Shown in pieces: positions 12,201 to 27,200 of a stretch of DNA of 64,000 nt. Location of the stretch: positions 10,716,410 through 10,780,409 of the forward strand of contig CM046870.1 in the NCBI GenBank assembly GCA_025617745.1. Direction: 5' to 3'. The stretch is from Heliocidaris erythrogramma. Lineage: Eukaryota; Echinodermata; Echinoidea; Camarodonta; Echinometridae. The notes below the pieces were generated by a model that worked only from the letters and a program-made list of their open reading frames with translations, made no database searches and had not been told where the DNA came from. The position numbers were made by a program, and so were the translations under genes. Position 1 is the first letter of the stretch, and each line of letters starts with the position of its first letter.

Positions 12201-15200
12201 TGATTCAAAGGCTTTCACAAAGAATTGATGTCATATTACGCATGAGTATGGTGTCTGCAACAGAAGCTAAGGTTTTCGTGCATCATTAAAGGCATGTTGC
12301 ACTCATAAGATTTGGGAAGTGGGGAGGTTGGGATGTTGGACCGTCGCGAAGTTTATACGGCTCAGTAGTCAAAATTACTCTAATTTCTTTAAACAACATG
12401 TTTCCAAAGATCTTCAGCTGATATTACTATTGATGGCTTTTCTTTCATTTGTATTGCCCTCTTATCACAGAAACTACGACCACTAGGGTCAGAACAACAG
12501 CTGTGACTACGCCCACAACATCGACCGCTGAGGCTACCACAATGACAACAACGACTATGGGCCAAACATCGCCTGGTATGAATGACAGCTTCTGTGAAGT
12601 TTTCTTCTACCTGATTACAATTATGACTAATAACATAAATTCAAGTGATAACATACACCTTAGCTTGAAGTCTCTTGGATGATATGCTTCTATGTGCCCA
12701 AGTTAGAGATCAGCGTTGAATTCGATGATAGGTAGCCACTTCTCCATAAAATCCACTGACCTATCTCATAATCTAGGGCTCTATAAATACTTGAACCTCA
12801 TTTTGCTCTGTTGGGCTTTCTGATTTTCTATCCTACCGTACTCCGCAAACGCAAATGCGGGATAACTGGAAAGTTTCCATTGCGCTGATAATCATAAGAA
12901 CTCTATACCTCTTTTCTTTTCCGTGACATTTGATATCGTGCCAGGTGACTGTGCGCTACAACTTGGCGATGGTGAAGGAGACGATCCAGTGATCACCCTT
13001 AAAACATCAGACATGTCCCAACCGACTGAAGGTCAAAACATTACACTTCAACAAGGGAACACACCGATCACTGCTCGCTTCGGAAGTAGCGATCCTCTAT
13101 ACGTAGTCCGGACCACAGTGACCGCAGTCACAATCGATTTTACACAGGGAGGTATGAATTTCCCTCCCAAAGAGATTTCTGTCACCGACATCACTCGACC
13201 AGATGGAACGAGAGCAGATAATATAACTTCAGTTAACTCAACTGCCCCAACTAGCGGAATGTTTATACTTGAGCCATTCATCATGGAACCCGTTACCAGT
13301 TTCGTCATCACCGTTGAGGATGATTCTCTCACCGAGGGCCCAGTTGACGTTAAGGTCCTATTTAGAGGCTGCATCAAATCAGGTGAATGGCACTTTCCTT
13401 CATGAAATTGTTTCCGTCGAATACGCCAGATCTGCAATACCAACTCCACAATTATAATTCTGGTCTGATACCACGCACCAGATGTCCATGTTTCATACCA
13501 CTACAACTGTCTGCACTGAATTTTTCCCACTGTCATGACCGTTTACACGTACGAGGATATAAAATAAAGTGAAAATTCATGTACGATCCTTTGCTCCTGC
13601 TTCGCTCAGGCTATTCCAATAACTAAAACATTCCAACATTACTAGGTGAAATAATGGAGTTTTGCCTTCCCTAGACGACAATGAATCATTTTATTTGCCT
13701 GCCAGAACTAATGATAATCATGTTTTAAAATCCTGCATTGAAATACAGAGCGTGTAACTACTGTGACGACGACAAGTGTTGCTACCACCACCACCCCAGC
13801 AACTCCTACTACTCCAACTACCACGGCAACGGAAGAAATCACGACAACAGTCACAACAGGTATACCTCTATTCCTTATCCAACTGTTCACTTTATTGTAT
13901 CAAGATATGATCACTATTAATATAGTATGAAGAGATCACATGTCGAATATCAATGATGTAAGTGTGCCATTAAGTGCTATCTTCATCTTCTCTTTCTACC
14001 AACTTATTGTTGGAGATTGTAAACTTCAGTGCTGCTCCTTATTTCTTTTCTTCGGACTAAGAGAATGTTTCAAACTTTACAAACACCCAAACTCTGACAC
14101 TTCAAATTGATATGAAGCTTGAAATAATAGCCCCATCGTCTTCTCTCACATTAAGGTAATACTACAGAAATGGCGGTATAATAATATTTTCTGCAATATA
14201 CCCCTACCCCATTTTATGTATCATACTGTACTCTTGTCGCTTTTCATTTCTTTCCTCGTGATATAAAGAGCAAGTTAGAAATGTTTCAAAGATCCAAACT
14301 TTTCAATCTTGAAATGATTTAACATTTTAACGGCTATCTCATCACTTCTCTCATATTCAACAGAAACAACCGAAAAGGGTGACACCGGTACGTATGAATA
14401 CCAAGATGCAAATATTTCAATTCGATTTAAAGTGAAAATAATAGGAACTCTAGCATCAAGCATTGTACAAATCTTTTTTTAAGGCGGAAAATGATACCTT
14501 AATTGGCCCCTTCCCAGATCAGCCTGTCAAATTTGTTAATATAAGCAATATTTGGCCAGAGTGTGAATGTGTAAATCAGGAATTCAAATTCAATACATTG
14601 AACGGAAATATTGGACGCTTTAAAGCGTACCGAAGGCTTAGCTGTAAGCAAAATGTGCCATATACAAAACATTGGTTAACAATAGTTATTTCTTGTTTAG
14701 AATTGAAGTAAAAGGCATCTTGCATGTTCCAAGTTTTTACATTTCGAGTAGAACGTGTTGTCTGGAAAAGTACTGATTCAAAGGCTTTCACAAAGAATTG
14801 ATGTCATATTACGCATGAGTATGGTGTCTGCAACAGAAGCTAAGGTTTTCGTGCATCATTAAAGGCATGTTGCACTCATAAGATTTGGGAAGTGGGGAGG
14901 TTGGGATGTTGGACCGTCGCGAAATTTATAAAGCTCAGCAGTCAAAATTACTCTAATTTCTTTAAACAACATGTTTCCAAAGATCTTCAGCTGATATTTC
15001 TATTGATGGCTTTTCTTTCATTTGTATTGCCCTCTTATCACAGAAACTACGACCACTAAGGTCCGAACAACGGCTGTGACTACACCCACAACATCGACCG
15101 CTGAGGTTACCACAATGACAACAACAACTATGGGCCAAACATCGCCTGGTATGAATGACAGCTTCTGTGAAGTTTTCGTCTACCTCATTACAATTATGAC

Positions 15201-18200
15201 TAATAACATAAATTCAAGTGATAACATACACCTTAGCTTGAAGTCTCTTGGATGATATGCTTCTATGTGCCCAAGTTAGAGATCAGCGTTGAATTCGATG
15301 ATAGGTAGCCACTTCTCCATAAAATCCACTGACCTATCTCATAATCTAGGGCTCTATAAATACTTGAACCTCATTTTGCTCTGTTGGGTTTTCTGATTTT
15401 CTATCCTACCGTACTCCGCAAACGCAAATGCGGGATAACTGGAAAGTTTCCATTGCGCTGATAATCATAAGAACTCTATACCTCTTTTCTTTTCCGTGAC
15501 ATTTGATATCGTGCCAGGTGACTGTGCGCTACAACTTGGCGATGGTGAAGGAGACGATCCAGTGATCACCCTTAAAACATCAGACATGTCCCAACCGACT
15601 GAAGGTCAAAACATTACACTTCAACAAGGGAACACACCGATCACTGCTCGCTTCGGAAGTAGCGATCCTCTATACGTAGTCCGGACCACAGTGACCGCAG
15701 TCACAATCGATTTTACACAGGGAGGTATGAATTTCCCTCCCAAAGAGATTTCTGTCACCGACATCACTCGACCAGATGGAACGAGAGCAGATAATATAAC
15801 TTCAGTTAACTCAACTGCCCCAACTAGCGGAATGTTTATACTTGAGCCATTCATCATGGAACCCGTTACCAGTTTCGTCATCACCGTTGAGGATGATTCT
15901 CTCACCGAGGGCCCAGTTGACGTTAAGGTCCTATTTAGAGGCTGCATCAAATCAGGTGAATGGCACTTTCCTTCATGAAATTGTTTCCGTCGAATACGCC
16001 AGATCTGCAATACCAACTCCACAATTATAATTCTGGTCTGATACCACGCACCAGATGTCCATGTTTCATACCACTACAACTGTCTGCACTGAATTTTTCC
16101 CACTGTCATGACCGTTTACACGTACGAGGATATAAAATAAAGTGAAAATTCATGTACGATCCTTTGCTCCTGCTTCGCTCAGGCTATTCCAATAACTAAA
16201 ACATTCCAACATTACTAGGTGAAATAATGGAGTTTTGCCTTCCCTAGACGACAATGAATCATTTTATTTGCCTGCCAGAACTAATGATAATCATGTTTTA
16301 AAATCCTGCATTGAAATACAGAGCGTGTAACTACTGTGACGACGACAAGTGTTGCTACCACCACCACCCCAGCAACTCCTACTACTCCAACTACCACGGC
16401 AACGGAAGAAATCACGACAACAGTCACAACAGGTATACCTCTATTCCTTATCCAACTGTTCACTTTATTGTATCAAGATATGATCACTATTAATATAGTA
16501 TGAAGAGATCACATGTCGAATATCAATGATGTAAGTGTGCCATTAAGTGCTATCTTCATCTTCTCTTTCTACCAACTTATTGTTGGAGATTGTAAACTTC
16601 AGTGCTGCTCCTTATTTCTTTTCTTCGGACTAAGAGAATGTTTCAAACTTTACAAACACCCAAACTCTGACACTTCAAATTGATATGAAGCTTGAAATAA
16701 TAGCCCCATCGTCTTCTCTCACATTAAGGTAATACTACAGAAATGGCGGTATAATAATATTTTCTGCAATATACCCCTACCCCATTTTATGTATCATACT
16801 GTACTCTTGTCGCTTTTCATTTCTTTCCTCGTGATATAAAGAGCAAGTTAGAAATGTTTCAAAGATCCAAACTTTTCAATCTTGAAATGATTTAACATTT
16901 TAACGGCTATCTCATCACTTCTCTCATATTCAACAGAAACAACCGAAAAGGGTGACACCGGTACGTATGAATACCAAGATGCAAATATTTCAATTCGATT
17001 TAAAGTGAAAATAATAGGAACTCTAGCATCAAGCATTGTACAAATCTTTTTTTAAGGCGGAAAATGATACCTTAATTGGCCCCTTCCCAGATCAGCCTGT
17101 CAAATTTGTTAATATAAGCAATATTTGGCCAGAGTGTGAATGTGTAAATCAGGAATTCAAATTCAATACATTGAACGGAAATATTGGACGCTTTAAAGCG
17201 TACCGAAGGCTTAGCTGTAAGCAAAATGTGCCATATACAAAACATTGGTTAACAATAGTTATTTCTTGTTTAGAATTGAAGTAAAAGGCATCTTGCATGT
17301 TCCAAGTTTTTACATTTCGAGTAGAACGTGTTGTCTGGAAAAGTACTGATTCAAAGGCTTTCACAAAGAATTGATGTCATATTACGCATGAGTATGGTGT
17401 CTGCAACAGAAGCTAAGGTTTTCGTGCATCATTAAAGGCATGTTGCACTCATAAGATTTGGGAAGTGGGGAGGTTGGGATGTTGGACCGTCGCGAAATTT
17501 ATAAAGCTCAGCAGTCAAAATTACTCTAATTTCTTTAAACAACATGTTTCCAAAGATCTTCAGCTGATATTTCTATTGATGGCTTTTCTTTCATTTGTAT
17601 TGCCCTCTTATCACAGAAACTACGACCACTAAGGTCCGAACAACGGCTGTGACTACACCCACAACATCGACCGCTGAGGTTACCACAATGACAACAACAA
17701 CTATGGGCCAAACATCGCCTGGTATGAATGACAGCTTCTGTGAAGTTTTCGTCTACCTCATTACAATTATGACTAATAACATAAATTCAAGTGATAACAT
17801 ACACCTCAGCTTTTCAGTCTCTTGGATGATATGCTTCTATGTGCCCAAGTTAGAGATCAGCGTTGAATTCGATGATATGTAGCCACTTCTCCATATAATC
17901 CACAGACCTATCTCATAATCTAGGGCTCTATAAATACTTGAACCTCATTTTGCTCTGTTGGGTTTTCTGATTTTCTATCCTACCGTACTCCGCAAACGCA
18001 AATGCGGGATAACTGGAAAGTTTCCATTGCGCTGATAATCATAAGAACTCTATACCTCTTTTCTTTTCCGTGACATTTGATATCGTGCCAGGTGACTGTG
18101 CGCTACAACTTGGCGATGGTGAAGGAGACGATCCAGTGATCACCCTTAAAACATCAGACATGTCCCAACCGACTGAAGGTCAAAACATTACACTTCAACA

Positions 18201-21200
18201 AGGGAACACACCGATCACTGCTCGCTTCGGAAGTAGCGATCCTCTATACGTAGTCCGGACCACAGTGACCGCAGTCACAATCGATTTTACACAGGGAGGT
18301 ATGAATTTCCCTCCCAAAGAGATTTCTGTCACCGACATCACTCGACCAGATGGAACGAGAGCAGATAATATAACTTCAGTTAACTCAACTGCCCCAACTA
18401 GCGGAATGTTTATACTTGAGCCATTCATCATGGAACCCGTTACCAGTTTCGTCATCACCGTTGAGGATGATTCTCTCACCGAGGGCCCAGTTGACGTTAA
18501 GGTCCTATTTAGAGGCTGCATCAAATCAGGTGAATGGCACTTTCCTTCATGAAATTGTTTCCGTCGAATACGCCAGATCTGCAATACCAACTCCACAATT
18601 ATAATTCTGGTCTGATACCACGCACCAGATGTCCATGTTTCATACCACTACAACTGTCTGCACTGAATTTTTCCCACTGTCATGACCGTTTACACGTACG
18701 AGGATATAAAATAAAGTGAAAATTCATGTACGATCCTTTGCTCCTGCTTCGCTCAGGCTATTCCAATAACTAAAACATTCCAACATTACTAGGTGAAATA
18801 ATGGAGTTTTGCCTTCCCTAGACGACAATGAATCATTTTATTTGCCTGCCAGAACTAATGATAATCATGTTTTAAAATCCTGCATTGAAATACAGAGCGT
18901 GTAACTACTGTGACGACGACAAGTGTTGCTACCACCACCACCCCAGCAACTCCTACTACTCCAACTACCACGGCAACGGAAGAAATCACGACAACAGTCA
19001 CAACAGGTATACCTCTATTCCTTATCCAACTGTTCACTTTATTGTATCAAGATATGATCACTATTAATATAGTATGAAGAGATCACATGTCGAATATCAA
19101 TGATGTAAGTGTGCCATTAAGTGCTATCTTCATCTTCTCTTTCTACCAACTTATTGTTGGAGATTGTAAACTTCAGTGCTGCTCCTTATTTCTTTTCTTC
19201 GGACTAAGAGAATGTTTCAAACTTTACAAACACCCAAACTCTGACACTTCAAATTGATATGAAGCTTGAAATAATAGCCCCATCGTCTTCTCTCACATTA
19301 AGGTAATACTACAGAAATGGCGGTATAATAATATTTTCTGCAATATACCCCTACCCCATTTTATGTATCATACTGTACTCTTGTCGCTTTTCATTTCTTT
19401 CCTCGTGATATAAAGAGCAAGTTAGAAATGTTTCAAAGATCCAAACTTTTCAATCTTGAAATGATTTAACATTTTAACGGCTATCTCATCACTTCTCTCA
19501 TATTCAACAGAAACAACCGAAAAGGGTGACACCGGTACGTATGAATACCAAGATGCAAATATTTCAATTCGATTTAAAGTGAAAATAATAGGAACTCTAG
19601 CATCAAGCATTGTACAAATCTTTTTTTAAGGCGGAAAATGATACCTTAATTGGCCCCTTCCCAGATCAGCCTGTCAAATTTGTTAATATAAGCAATATTT
19701 GGCCAGAGTGTGAATGTGTAAATCAGGAATTCAAATTCAATACATTGAACGGAAATATTGGACGCTTTAAAGCGTACCGAAGGCTTAGCTGTAAGCAAAA
19801 TGTGCCATATACAAAACATTGGTTAACAATAGTTATTTCTTGTTTAGAATTGAAGTAAAAGGCATCTTGCATGTTCCAAGTTTTTACATTTCGAGTAGAA
19901 CGTGTTGTCTGGAAAAGTACTGATTCAAAGGCTTTCACAAAGAATTGATGTCATATTACGCATGAGTATGGTGTCTGCAACAGAAGCTAAGGTTTTCGTG
20001 CATCATTAAAGGCATGTTGCACTCATAAGATTTGGGAAGTGGGGAGGTTGGGATGTTGGACCGTCGCGAAATTTATAAAGCTCAGCAGTCAAAATTACTC
20101 TAATTTCTTTAAACAACATGTTTCCAAAGATCTTCAGCTGATATTTCTATTGATGGCTTTTCTTTCATTTGTATTGCCCTCTTATCACAGAAACTACGAC
20201 CACTAAGGTCCGAACAACGGCTGTGACTACACCCACAACATCGACCGCTGAGGTTACCACAATGACAACAACAACTATGGGCCAAACATCGCCTGGTATG
20301 AATGACAGCTTCTGTGAAGTTTTCGTCTACCTCATTACAATTATGACTAATAACATAAATTCAAGTGATAACATACACCTCAGCTTTTCAGTCTCTTGGA
20401 TGATATGCTTCTATGTGCCCAAGTTAGAGATCAGCGTTGAATTCGATGATATGTAGCCACTTCTCCATATAATCCACAGACCTATCTCATAATCTAGGGC
20501 TCTATAAATACTTGAACCTCATTTTGCTCTGTTGGGTTTTCTGATTTTCTATCCTACCGTACTCCGCAAACGCAAATGCGGGATAACTGGAAAGTTTCCA
20601 TTGCGCTGATAATCATAAGAACTCTATACCTCTTTTCTTTTCCGTGACATTTGATATCGTGCCAGGTGACTGTGCGCTACAACTTGGCGATGGTGAAGGA
20701 GACGATCCAGTGATCACCCTTAAAACATCAGACATGTCCCAACCGACTGAAGGTCAAAACATTACACTTCAACAAGGGAACACACCGATCACTGCTCGCT
20801 TCGGAAGTAGCGATCCTCTATACGTAGTCCGGACCACAGTGACCGCAGTCACAATCGATTTTACACAGGGAGGTATGAATTTCCCTCCCAAAGAGATTTC
20901 TGTCACCGACATCACTCGACCAGATGGAACGAGAGCAGATAATATAACTTCAGTTAACTCAACTGCCCCAACTAGCGGAATGTTTATACTTGAGCCATTC
21001 ATCATGGAACCCGTTACCAGTTTCGTCATCACCGTTGAGGATGATTCTCTCACCGAGGGCCCAGTTGACGTTAAGGTCCTATTTAGAGGCTGCATCAAAT
21101 CAGGTGAATGGCACTTTCCTTCATGAAATTGTTTCCGTCGAATACGCCAGATCTGCAATACCAACTCCACAATTATAATTCTGGTCTGATACCACGCACC

Positions 21201-24200
21201 AGATGTCCATGTTTCATACCACTACAACTGTCTGCACTGAATTTTTCCCACTGTCATGACCGTTTACACGTACGAGGATATAAAATAAAGTGAAAATTCA
21301 TGTACGATCCTTTGCTCCTGCTTCGCTCAGGCTATTCCAATAACTAAAACATTCCAACATTACTAGGTGAAATAATGGAGTTTTGCCTTCCCTAGACGAC
21401 AATGAATCATTTTATTTGCCTGCCAGAACTAATGATAATCATGTTTTAAAATCCTGCATTGAAATACAGAGCGTGTAACTACTGTGACGACGACAAGTGT
21501 TGCTACCACCACCACCCCAGCAACTCCTACTACTCCAACTACCACGGCAACGGAAGAAATCACGACAACAGTCACAACAGGTATACCTCTATTCCTTATC
21601 CAACTGTTCACTTTATTGTATCAAGATATGATCACTATTAATATAGTATGAAGAGATCACATGTCGAATATCAATGATGTAAGTGTGCCATTAAGTGCTA
21701 TCTTCATCTTCTCTTTCTACCAACTTATTGTTGGAGATTGTAAACTTCAGTGCTGCTCCTTATTTCTTTTCTTCGGACTAAGAGAATGTTTCAAACTTTA
21801 CAAACACCCAAACTCTGACACTTCAAATTGATATGAAGCTTGAAATAATAGCCCCATCGTCTTCTCTCACATTAAGGTAATACTACAGAAATGGCGGTAT
21901 AATAATATTTTCTGCAATATACCCCTACCCCATTTTATGTATCATACTGTACTCTTGTCGCTTTTCATTTCTTTCCTCGTGATATAAAGAGCAAGTTAGA
22001 AATGTTTCAAAGATCCAAACTTTTCAATCTTGAAATGATTTAACATTTTAACGGCTATCTCATCACTTCTCTCATATTCAACAGAAACAACCGAAAAGGG
22101 TGACACCGGTACGTATGAATACCAAGATGCAAATATTTCAATTCGATTTAAAGTGAAAATAATAGGAACTCTAGCATCAAGCATTGTACAAATCTTTTTT
22201 TAAGGCGGAAAATGATACCTTAATTGGCCCCTTCCCAGATCAGCCTGTCAAATTTGTTAATATAAGCAATATTTGGCCAGAGTGTGAATGTGTAAATCAG
22301 GAATTCAAATTCAATACATTGAACGGAAATATTGGACGCTTTAAAGCGTACCGAAGGCTTAGCTGTAAGCAAAATGTGCCATATACAAAACATTGGTTAA
22401 CAATAGTTATTTCTTGTTTAGAATTGAAGTAAAAGGCATCTTGCATGTTCCAAGTTTTTACATTTCGAGTAGAACGTGTTGTCTGGAAAAGTACTGATTC
22501 AAAGGCTTTCACAAAGAATTGATGTCATATTACGCATGAGTATGGTGTCTGCAACAGAAGCTAAGGTTTTCGTGCATCATTAAAGGCATGTTGCACTCAT
22601 AAGATTTGGGAAGTGGGGAGGTTGGGATGTTGGACCGTCGCGAAATTTATAAAGCTCAGCAGTCAAAATTACTCTAATTTCTTTAAACAACATGTTTCCA
22701 AAGATCTTCAGCTGATATTTCTATTGATGGCTTTTCTTTCATTTGTATTGCCCTCTTATCACAGAAACTACGACCACTAAGGTCCGAACAACGGCTGTGA
22801 CTACACCCACAACATCGACCGCTGAGGTTACCACAATGACAACAACAACTATGGGCCAAACATCGCCTGGTATGAATGACAGCTTCTGTGAAGTTTTCGT
22901 CTACCTCATTACAATTATGACTAATAACATAAATTCAAGTGATAACATACACCTCAGCTTTTCAGTCTCTTGGATGATATGCTTCTATGTGCCCAAGTTA
23001 GAGATCAGCGTTGAATTCGATGATATGTAGCCACTTCTCCATATAATCCACAGACCTATCTCATAATCTAGGGCTCTATAAATACTTGAACCTCATTTTG
23101 CTCTGTTGGGTTTTCTGATTTTCTATCCTACCGTACTCCGCAAACGCAAATGCGGGATAACTGGAAAGTTTCCATTGCGCTGATAATCATAAGAACTCTA
23201 TACCTCTTTTCTTTTCCGTGACATTTGATATCGTGCCAGGTGACTGTGCGCTACAACTTGGCGATGGTGAAGGAGACGATCCAGTGATCACCCTTAAAAC
23301 ATCAGACATGTCCCAACCGACTGAAGGTCAAAACATTACACTTCAACAAGGGAACACACCGATCACTGCTCGCTTCGGAAGTAGCGATCCTCTATACGTA
23401 GTCCGGACCACAGTGACCGCAGTCACAATCGATTTTACACAGGGAGGTATGAATTTCCCTCCCAAAGAGATTTCTGTCACCGACATCACTCGACCAGATG
23501 GAACGAGAGCAGATAATATAACTTCAGTTAACTCAACTGCCCCAACTAGCGGAATGTTTATACTTGAGCCATTCATCATGGAACCCGTTACCAGTTTCGT
23601 CATCACCGTTGAGGATGATTCTCTCACCGAGGGCCCAGTTGACGTTAAGGTCCTATTTAGAGGCTGCATCAAATCAGGTGAATGGCACTTTCCTTCATGA
23701 AATTGTTTCCGTCGAATACGCCAGATCTGCAATACCAACTCCACAATTATAATTCTGGTCTGATACCACGCACCAGATGTCCATGTTTCATACCACTACA
23801 ACTGTCTGCACTGAATTTTTCCCACTGTCATGACCGTTTACACGTACGAGGATATAAAATAAAGTGAAAATTCATGTACGATCCTTTGCTCCTGCTTCGC
23901 TCAGGCTATTCCAATAACTAAAACATTCCAACATTACTAGGTGAAATAATGGAGTTTTGCCTTCCCTAGACGACAATGAATCATTTTATTTGCCTGCCAG
24001 AACTAATGATAATCATGTTTTAAAATCCTGCATTGAAATACAGAGCGTGTAACTACTGTGACGACGACAAGTGTTGCTACCACCACCACCCCAGCAACTC
24101 CTACTACTCCAACTACCACGGCAACGGAAGAAATCACGACAACAGTCACAACAGGTATACCTCTATTCCTTATCCAACTGTTCACTTTATTGTATCAAGA

Positions 24201-27200
24201 TATGATCACTATTAATATAGTATGAAGAGATCACATGTCGAATATCAATGATGTAAGTGTGCCATTAAGTGCTATCTTCATCTTCTCTTTCTACCAACTT
24301 ATTGTTGGAGATTGTAAACTTCAGTGCTGCTCCTTATTTCTTTTCTTCGGACTAAGAGAATGTTTCAAACTTTACAAACACCCAAACTCTGACACTTCAA
24401 ATTGATATGAAGCTTGAAATAATAGCCCCATCGTCTTCTCTCACATTAAGGTAATACTACAGAAATGGCGGTATAATAATATTTTCTGCAATATACCCCT
24501 ACCCCATTTTATGTATCATACTGTACTCTTGTCGCTTTTCATTTCTTTCCTCGTGATATAAAGAGCAAGTTAGAAATGTTTCAAAGATCCAAACTTTTCA
24601 ATCTTGAAATGATTTAACATTTTAACGGCTATCTCATCACTTCTCTCATATTCAACAGAAACAACCGAAAAGGGTGACACCGGTACGTATGAATACCAAG
24701 ATGCAAATATTTCAATTCGATTTAAAGTGAAAATAATAGGAACTCTAGCATCAAGCATTGTACAAATCTTTTTTTAAGGCGGAAAATGATACCTTAATTG
24801 GCCCCTTCCCAGATCAGCCTGTCAAATTTGTTAATATAAGCAATATTTGGCCAGAGTGTGAATGTGTAAATCAGGAATTCAAATTCAATACATTGAACGG
24901 AAATATTGGACGCTTTAAAGCGTACCGAAGGCTTAGCTGTAAGCAAAATGTGCCATATACAAAACATTGGTTAACAATAGTTATTTCTTGTTTAGAATTG
25001 AAGTAAAAGGCATCTTGCATGTTCCAAGTTTTTACATTTCGAGTAGAACGTGTTGTCTGGAAAAGTACTGATTCAAAGGCTTTCACAAAGAATTGATGTC
25101 ATATTACGCATGAGTATGGTGTCTGCAACAGAAGCTAAGGTTTTCGTGCATCATTAAAGGCATGTTGCACTCATAAGATTTGGGAAGTGGGGAGGTTGGG
25201 ATGTTGGACCGTCGCGAAATTTATAAAGCTCAGCAGTCAAAATTACTCTAATTTCTTTAAACAACATGTTTCCAAAGATCTTCAGCTGATATTTCTATTG
25301 ATGGCTTTTCTTTCATTTGTATTGCCCTCTTATCACAGAAACTACGACCACTAAGGTCCGAACAACGGCTGTGACTACACCCACAACATCGACCGCTGAG
25401 GTTACCACAATGACAACAACAACTATGGGCCAAACATCGCCTGGTATGAATGACAGCTTCTGTGAAGTTTTCGTCTACCTCATTACAATTATGACTAATA
25501 ACATAAATTCAAGTGATAACATACACCTCAGCTTTTCAGTCTCTTGGATGATATGCTTCTATGTGCCCAAGTTAGAGATCAGCGTTGAATTCGATGATAT
25601 GTAGCCACTTCTCCATATAATCCACAGACCTATCTCATAATCTAGGGCTCTATAAATACTTGAACCTCATTTTGCTCTGTTGGGTTTTCTGATTTTCTAT
25701 CCTACCGTACTCCGCAAACGCAAATGCGGGATAACTGGAAAGTTTCCATTGCGCTGATAATCATAAGAACTCTATACCTCTTTTCTTTTCCGTGACATTT
25801 GATATCGTGCCAGGTGACTGTGCGCTACAACTTGGCGATGGTGAAGGAGACGATCCAGTGATCACCCTTAAAACATCAGACATGTCCCAACCGACTGAAG
25901 GTCAAAACATTACACTTCAACAAGGGAACACACCGATCACTGCTCGCTTCGGAAGTAGCGATCCTCTATACGTAGTCCGGACCACAGTGACCGCAGTCAC
26001 AATCGATTTTACACAGGGAGGTATGAATTTCCCTCCCAAAGAGATTTCTGTCACCGACATCACTCGACCAGATGGAACGAGAGCAGATAATATAACTTCA
26101 GTTAACTCAACTGCCCCAACTAGCGGAATGTTTATACTTGAGCCATTCATCATGGAACCCGTTACCAGTTTCGTCATCACCGTTGAGGATGATTCTCTCA
26201 CCGAGGGCCCAGTTGACGTTAAGGTCCTATTTAGAGGCTGCATCAAATCAGGTGAATGGCACTTTCCTTCATGAAATTGTTTCCGTCGAATACGCCAGAT
26301 CTGCAATACCAACTCCACAATTATAATTCTGGTCTGATACCACGCACCAGATGTCCATGTTTCATACCACTACAACTGTCTGCACTGAATTTTTCCCACT
26401 GTCATGACCGTTTACACGTACGAGGATATAAAATAAAGTGAAAATTCATGTACGATCCTTTGCTCCTGCTTCGCTCAGGCTATTCCAATAACTAAAACAT
26501 TCCAACATTACTAGGTGAAATAATGGAGTTTTGCCTTCCCTAGACGACAATGAATCATTTTATTTGCCTGCCAGAACTAATGATAATCATGTTTTAAAAT
26601 CCTGCATTGAAATACAGAGCGTGTAACTACTGTGACGACGACAAGTGTTGCTACCACCACCACCCCAGCAACTCCTACTACTCCAACTACCACGGCAACG
26701 GAAGAAATCACGACAACAGTCACAACAGGTATACCTCTATTCCTTATCCAACTGTTCACTTTATTGTATCAAGATATGATCACTATTAATATAGTATGAA
26801 GAGATCACATGTCGAATATCAATGATGTAAGTGTGCCATTAAGTGCTATCTTCATCTTCTCTTTCTACCAACTTATTGTTGGAGATTGTAAACTTCAGTG
26901 CTGCTCCTTATTTCTTTTCTTCGGACTAAGAGAATGTTTCAAACTTTACAAACACCCAAACTCTGACACTTCAAATTGATATGAAGCTTGAAATAATAGC
27001 CCCATCGTCTTCTCTCACATTAAGGTAATACTACAGAAATGGCGGTATAATAATATTTTCTGCAATATACCCCTACCCCATTTTATGTATCATACTGTAC
27101 TCTTGTCGCTTTTCATTTCTTTCCTCGTGATATAAAGAGCAAGTTAGAAATGTTTCAAAGATCCAAACTTTTCAATCTTGAAATGATTTAACATTTTAAC

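Noticed and set aside
14463..14711. 82-codon frame in the C-D intron, repeated in most units
   Set aside because: No acceptable splice phase, no homologous reading in the diverged units, and it changes and shortens in unit 16 (ends near 50727). It is intronic sequence.
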